A stretch of DNA of 64,000 bases, taken from Bryobacterales bacterium. Its GTDB lineage: Bacteria > Acidobacteriota > Terriglobia > Bryobacterales > Bryobacteraceae. Shown piece after piece: positions 60,908-64,000 of this stretch; positions within the stretch are counted from its first letter, which is position 1; every line of letters starts with the position of its first letter. The position numbers and the translations under genes are program-made. The stretch is from the NCBI GenBank assembly GCA_016789905.1, contig JAEUQC010000060.1:112368-176367 (forward strand), given 5' to 3'. The notes under the pieces are model-generated. The model made no database searches. It saw only the letters and a list, made by a program, of their open reading frames with translations, and was not told where the DNA came from.

Positions 60908-63196
60908 ATGATGTTCGGTACTATGCGTGCGATCATTTTCTACCCATTGATGCTGGCCGGTCTGGCGTTTGGCGAAACGGTCCCGGTGGCGGGGCTGCGA
61001 CAACCAGTGGACATTTTGACCGACAAGTGGGGCGTGCCGCACATCTATGCGCAGAACACAGCCGACGCGTTTTTCGCACAAGGTTTCAACGTGGCGCGGG
61101 AACGCCTGTTCCAGATTGACCTTTGGCGGCGGCGCGGATTGGGGCGCATGGCGGCGGCAATGGGACCGTCCTACGTGGAGCAAGACCGGGCGGCGCGGTT
61201 GTTTCTGTATCGCGGATCGATAGAAGAAGAGTGGGCGGCTTATGGGCCGGACGCACGACGGATCACGGAGTCTTTCGTGGCGGGGATCAATGCGTATATC
61301 GACTGGTTGGGCGCGAACAAGGACCAGATGCCGGTGGAGTTCGGGCTTGTTGGGTATGGTCCAGAGAAGTGGGAGGCGGCCGATGTGGTGCGGATTCGCA
61401 GCCATGGATTAACGCGAAATGTAACGAGCGAAGTGGCGCGGGCAAAGACGATGTGCGCGGCGGGAGTGGCGTTCGACCAGGCGCGCGTGGGACTGCAACC
61501 GGCGTGGGAGGCGCAGGTGCCGGCGGGACTGGACCCTTGTTTGCCAGCGGATGTTCTGAAGGTCTTCACGCTGGCGACGCAGGCGGTACCGTTTGTGGCG
61601 GATTCCACTTCGTCGATTGGTGAGGGGAGTAACAACTGGACGATTTCGCCATCGAAATCCGCGACGGGGCGGCCGATTCTGGCCGGGGACCCGCACCGTG
61701 CGTATTCGACGCCAAGCCTGCGCTACATCGCGCATGTGAGCGCGCCGGGGCTGGACATTATCGGCGCGGGCGAGCCGGCGCTGCCGGGCATTTCGATGGG
61801 GCACAACGGCACGATCGCATTTGGGTTGACCATCTTCCCCATCGACCAGGAAGACTTGTACGTGTACGAACTGAACCCGGCGAACGGGAAGCAGTATCGC
61901 TACAAGGGCGGGTGGGAGACGATGCGGGAGGTGCGGGAGCAGGTGGCGGTGAAGGGTGGGTCCGCGGCTGCGGTAACGCTCGATTTCACGCGGCATGGGC
62001 CTGTCATCTACGCGGATAAAAAGAGGGCCTATGCGCTGCGGACCTGTTGGATGGAGCCGGGGATGTCGCCGTATTTTGGGAGCATCGCCTACATGCGGGC
62101 GCGGAGCTTTGAGGAGTTCAAGAAGGCCCGGTTCCGCGGCGGGGCGCCGACGGTTAACCAGGTGTACGCGGATGTGAAGGGGAACATTGGATGGAGCGCA
62201 GGCGGGTTGACGCCGGTGCGGCCGAACTGGGATGGGCTGCTGCCGGTGCCAGGAGACGGGCGGTATGAGTGGAAGGGGTTTCTGCGAGGGGAGCAATTTC
62301 CGTCGTCCTTTAATCCCCCCGATGGGTTTGTTTCGACATCGAATGAAATGAATATGCCCGCGGGATATCCATACAAAGAGCACAAACTAGGATTTGAGTG
62401 GTCGAACGATTCGCGGCACCGGCGGATTGATGAGGTGCTGCGGGGGATAGAAAAGATCTCGTTGGCGGATTCGATGAAGTTGCAGACGGACCTGACGTCA
62501 GTGGCGGCGCGGCGGGCGGTGGCTTTGTTGGGAGCGTTGGCGGGAGACGAAGCGGGGCTGCGGATGCTGCGCGGCTGGGATGCGGTGGAGCGGCCAGCGT
62601 CGCGGGAGGCGGCGCTGTATGAAATTTGGTGGACGCGACATATGGGGCCGGCGTTTCTGAAGGCAGCGCTGCCGGCGGCCGCCGCGGCGGCCATCGCGAC
62701 GGCGGACACGACGGTGGTGCTGGATGTGTTGGAAGGGAAATCGACGCGATTCAAAGTGGAGCGAGAGGCGTTGCTGCGCGAGACCCTGGCGGCTGCTTAC
62801 AAAGACTGGGAGAAACAGGGGAGGCCGGAGTGGGGCGCGTTGCATCGGGCGCTGCCAGGGCATCCGCTGCGGAATTTTGTTGTGGCGGAGTGGCGTGCGC
62901 GACTGCAACCGGGGCCGTGGCCGGCGCCGGGCGGGCCGCATTCACCGTGGCAGTCGATGCACACAGGGAAGAGTTTTCAATTGACCAATGGTCCATCGTT
63001 CCGGATGGTGCTGGATGTGGGCAAGTGGGATGAATCACGAGCGGTGAATTTTCCGGGCCAGTCGGGGCGTTGGGACGATGAGCACTACAAGGATCTGGCG
63101 CCGTTGTGGCTGATGGGCGAGTATTTTCCGCTGTTGTATTCGCGCGACGCGGTGGAAAAGGCGACGGCGCGACGGTCGCGATTGGAGCCAAAATAG
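60908..63196 (+). CDS. Penicillin acylase-family (S45) Ntn hydrolase, exported
   Basis: A 762-residue precursor. A signal peptide (MRAIIFYPLMLAGLAFGE; ATG 60908, 60911 or 60923 possible) precedes the A-chain region (DKWGVPHIYAQNTADAFFAQ, ERLFQIDLWRRRGLGRM). Autocleavage at Gly240-Ser241 (GEGSNNW) would expose Ser241 as nucleophile. The B-chain contains GDPHR and ISMGHNGTIAFGLT. Family members hydrolyse amides such as acyl-homoserine lactones or beta-lactams, so quorum quenching is possible, but the substrate is not evident. Divergent from fadN by 43 bp. Confidence 0.92.
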   Translation: MMFGTMRAIIFYPLMLAGLAFGETVPVAGLRQPVDILTDKWGVPHIYAQNTADAFFAQGFNVARERLFQIDLWRRRGLGRMAAAMGPSYVEQDRAARLFLYRGSIEEEWAAYGPDARRITESFVAGINAYIDWLGANKDQMPVEFGLVGYGPEKWEAADVVRIRSHGLTRNVTSEVARAKTMCAAGVAFDQARVGLQPAWEAQVPAGLDPCLPADVLKVFTLATQAVPFVADSTSSIGEGSNNWTISPSKSATGRPILAGDPHRAYSTPSLRYIAHVSAPGLDIIGAGEPALPGISMGHNGTIAFGLTIFPIDQEDLYVYELNPANGKQYRYKGGWETMREVREQVAVKGGSAAAVTLDFTRHGPVIYADKKRAYALRTCWMEPGMSPYFGSIAYMRARSFEEFKKARFRGGAPTVNQVYADVKGNIGWSAGGLTPVRPNWDGLLPVPGDGRYEWKGFLRGEQFPSSFNPPDGFVSTSNEMNMPAGYPYKEHKLGFEWSNDSRHRRIDEVLRGIEKISLADSMKLQTDLTSVAARRAVALLGALAGDEAGLRMLRGWDAVERPASREAALYEIWWTRHMGPAFLKAALPAAAAAAIATADTTVVLDVLEGKSTRFKVEREALLRETLAAAYKDWEKQGRPEWGALHRALPGHPLRNFVVAEWRARLQPGPWPAPGGPHSPWQSMHTGKSFQLTNGPSFRMVLDVGKWDESRAVNFPGQSGRWDDEHYKDLAPLWLMGEYFPLLYSRDAVEKATARRSRLEPK

Positions 63197-63200
63197 AGCT

Positions 63201-63764
63201 ATGGACGAGGGGATGAAGCTGGTGGTGCGGGCGGCGGAGTTCGCCGCGCGCGCCCATGCGAAGCATCGGCGGAAGGATGTGGACGAGACGCCCTATGTGA
63301 ACCATTTGGCCCATGTGGCGCGACTATTGGCCGACGCGGGAGCGGATGCGCAACTCGTCGCGGCGGGGTATCTGCACGACACGATTGAAGATGTTTGCGT
63401 CACCTACGATACGCTGCTGGCTGAATTCGGACAGGATATCGCCGACCTGGTGCTGGCGGTGACGGACGACAAAACGTTGCGATGGCAGTTGCGGAAACAG
63501 GCGCAGATTGACCATGCCGGGGAGTCGACAGAGCGGGTGGCGGCGTTGAAACTGGCGGACAAGGTTAGCAACCTGTGTTCGCTACGGGACACGCCGCCGC
63601 ATGGATGGGATATGGACGAGATCGCCAAATATGTGGAGTGGGCACACTGCGTGGTGACGCGCCTGCCACATTTAAACGCAGTGCTTTATGCCGGTTATCA
63701 GGCGATTCGCGGAGATCTGTTGGCGCGGATTGGCGGAAGCCAGTGGGAGTCGAACCCACGGTGA
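63201..63764 (+). CDS. HD-domain hydrolase, SpoT/MESH1-like
   Basis: A 187-residue HD phosphohydrolase with the metal motif in order: YVNHLAHVARLLAD (His), YLHDTIEDV (HD) and KLADKVSNL (Asp). This is the stand-alone version of the SpoT (p)ppGpp hydrolase domain, so a small alarmone hydrolase is likely. The coding end runs 34 bp into the tRNA-Sec gene on the other strand: the last ten residues (GGSQWESNPR) are antisense tRNA sequence. It lies 4 bp after the acylase. Confidence 0.87.
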   Translation: MDEGMKLVVRAAEFAARAHAKHRRKDVDETPYVNHLAHVARLLADAGADAQLVAAGYLHDTIEDVCVTYDTLLAEFGQDIADLVLAVTDDKTLRWQLRKQAQIDHAGESTERVAALKLADKVSNLCSLRDTPPHGWDMDEIAKYVEWAHCVVTRLPHLNAVLYAGYQAIRGDLLARIGGSQWESNPR

Positions 63765-63825
63765 CGCATACGCACCACACACTGGTTTTGAAGACCAGGC
63801 CCAGCACCGGCCAAGAGTGGCTTCC
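63731..63825 (-). tRNA. selC: tRNA-Sec (anticodon TCA)
   Basis: Minus-strand 95-nt molecule. The acceptor stem is 8 bp (GGAAGCCA/TGGCTTCC), with G discriminator and encoded CCA. The D-stem is 6 bp with a 4-nt loop CGGT, as in the E. coli gene. The anticodon stem CTGGT/ACCAG encloses CTTCAAA (anticodon TCA). There is a long variable arm (GGTG...CACC) and T-arm GTGGG-TTCGACT-CCCAC. The 8-bp acceptor, 6/4 D-arm and UCA anticodon together identify selenocysteine tRNA, implying that the organism decodes UGA as Sec. Confidence 0.96.
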
Positions 63826-63863
63826 TCTGGCAGTCTAGCAGGCCGGTGTACTATGATGCCGGG

Positions 63864-64000
63864 ATGAAAGCGATATCCGTCGAGGAATACTTGGACGCGG
63901 TTCCGGAACCGGCGCGCGGCACGCTGCTCAAAATGCGAGAGATGATCCGGGCGGCGGCGCCCAAGGAAGCCACGGAAAAGTTAAGCTACGGGATGCCCTC
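63864..64000 (+). CDS. DUF1801 (YdhG-like) protein, 3' partial
   Basis: ATG 63864 opens a frame that runs off the window after 45 codons. The visible N-terminus, with VEEYLDAVPEPARGTLLKM and then EKLSYGMP, is the standard start of DUF1801 proteins (YdhG/Fra-like fold). Their role is unclear; frataxin-like iron handling has been suggested for relatives. A TACTAT near 63848 could serve as the -10. Confidence 0.8.
   Translation, partial: MKAISVEEYLDAVPEPARGTLLKMREMIRAAAPKEATEKLSYGMP

Overview
The window is GC-rich bacterial DNA, most likely from an acidobacterium of the Bryobacter/Solibacter group. The main evidence is a PQQ-type sugar dehydrogenase ending in the Solibacter-type C-terminal domain (TIGR03437-like). 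A eukaryotic-type Ser/Thr kinase with a long polytopic tail, Tat-exported sugar-isomerase-like and SelA-like proteins, and a decayed Acidobacteria-type carboxypeptidase-regulatory/TPR gene agree with this. The assignment rests on protein character only.

Left flank (1-10.4 kb): a 5'-truncated NodU/CmcH-type carbamoyltransferase, a TPR pseudogene, tRNA-Leu(CAA), a translationally coupled pair (metallo-beta-lactamase-fold protein and a cytosolic M4-like metallopeptidase), an amidase, a membrane Ser/Thr kinase and a TIM-barrel isomerase/epimerase.

Centre (10.5-38.7 kb): the outstanding feature is a 19-gene, all-plus-strand contractile injection system (eCIS; Afp/PVC-like phage-tail nanomachine). 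It encodes one sheath, one inner tube, a zinc-ribbon T4-hub-chaperone-like protein, a proline-rich protein, a DUF4255 cap, an AAA+ ATPase, a small conserved protein, a 2433-residue DUF4157 (HExxH) giant, a Pro/Ala-rich companion, CIS-tube and LysM proteins (one fused Afp7 elsewhere), hub and spike proteins (one fused Afp8 elsewhere), a PAAR tip, gp25, two baseplate-J-like wedge proteins, a tail-I/beta-helix-like protein and a DUF6519 protein. Most junctions overlap or are under 20 bp, so it reads as one operon. An AT-rich 11-bp inverted repeat lies just before the first gene. No classical tape measure, tail fibre, membrane anchor, lysis gene or integrase is visible. The cluster ends 9 bp from the 3' end of tRNA-Arg(TCG).

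Right flank (38.8-64 kb): a CYTH phosphatase/cyclase, a small membrane protein, a MoxR-DUF58-BatA-like-VWA operon, a PIN/antitoxin module with palindromes at its promoter, a Tat-exported SelA-fold PLP protein behind seven 11-bp phased repeats, a PQQ sugar dehydrogenase, an RlmD-type rRNA methyltransferase divergent from trpS, an MFS exporter, an MsrPQ-like cytochrome b/molybdoprotein pair, a small P-loop kinase, a complete fadN-fadA-fadE beta-oxidation operon, a penicillin-acylase-family Ntn hydrolase, a SpoT-like HD hydrolase, a selenocysteine tRNA (selC) that overlaps it, and the start of a DUF1801 gene.

No gene-free stretch over 300 bp exists apart from the pseudogene region. Numbers, homologies and family names come from reading motifs; no database search was run.
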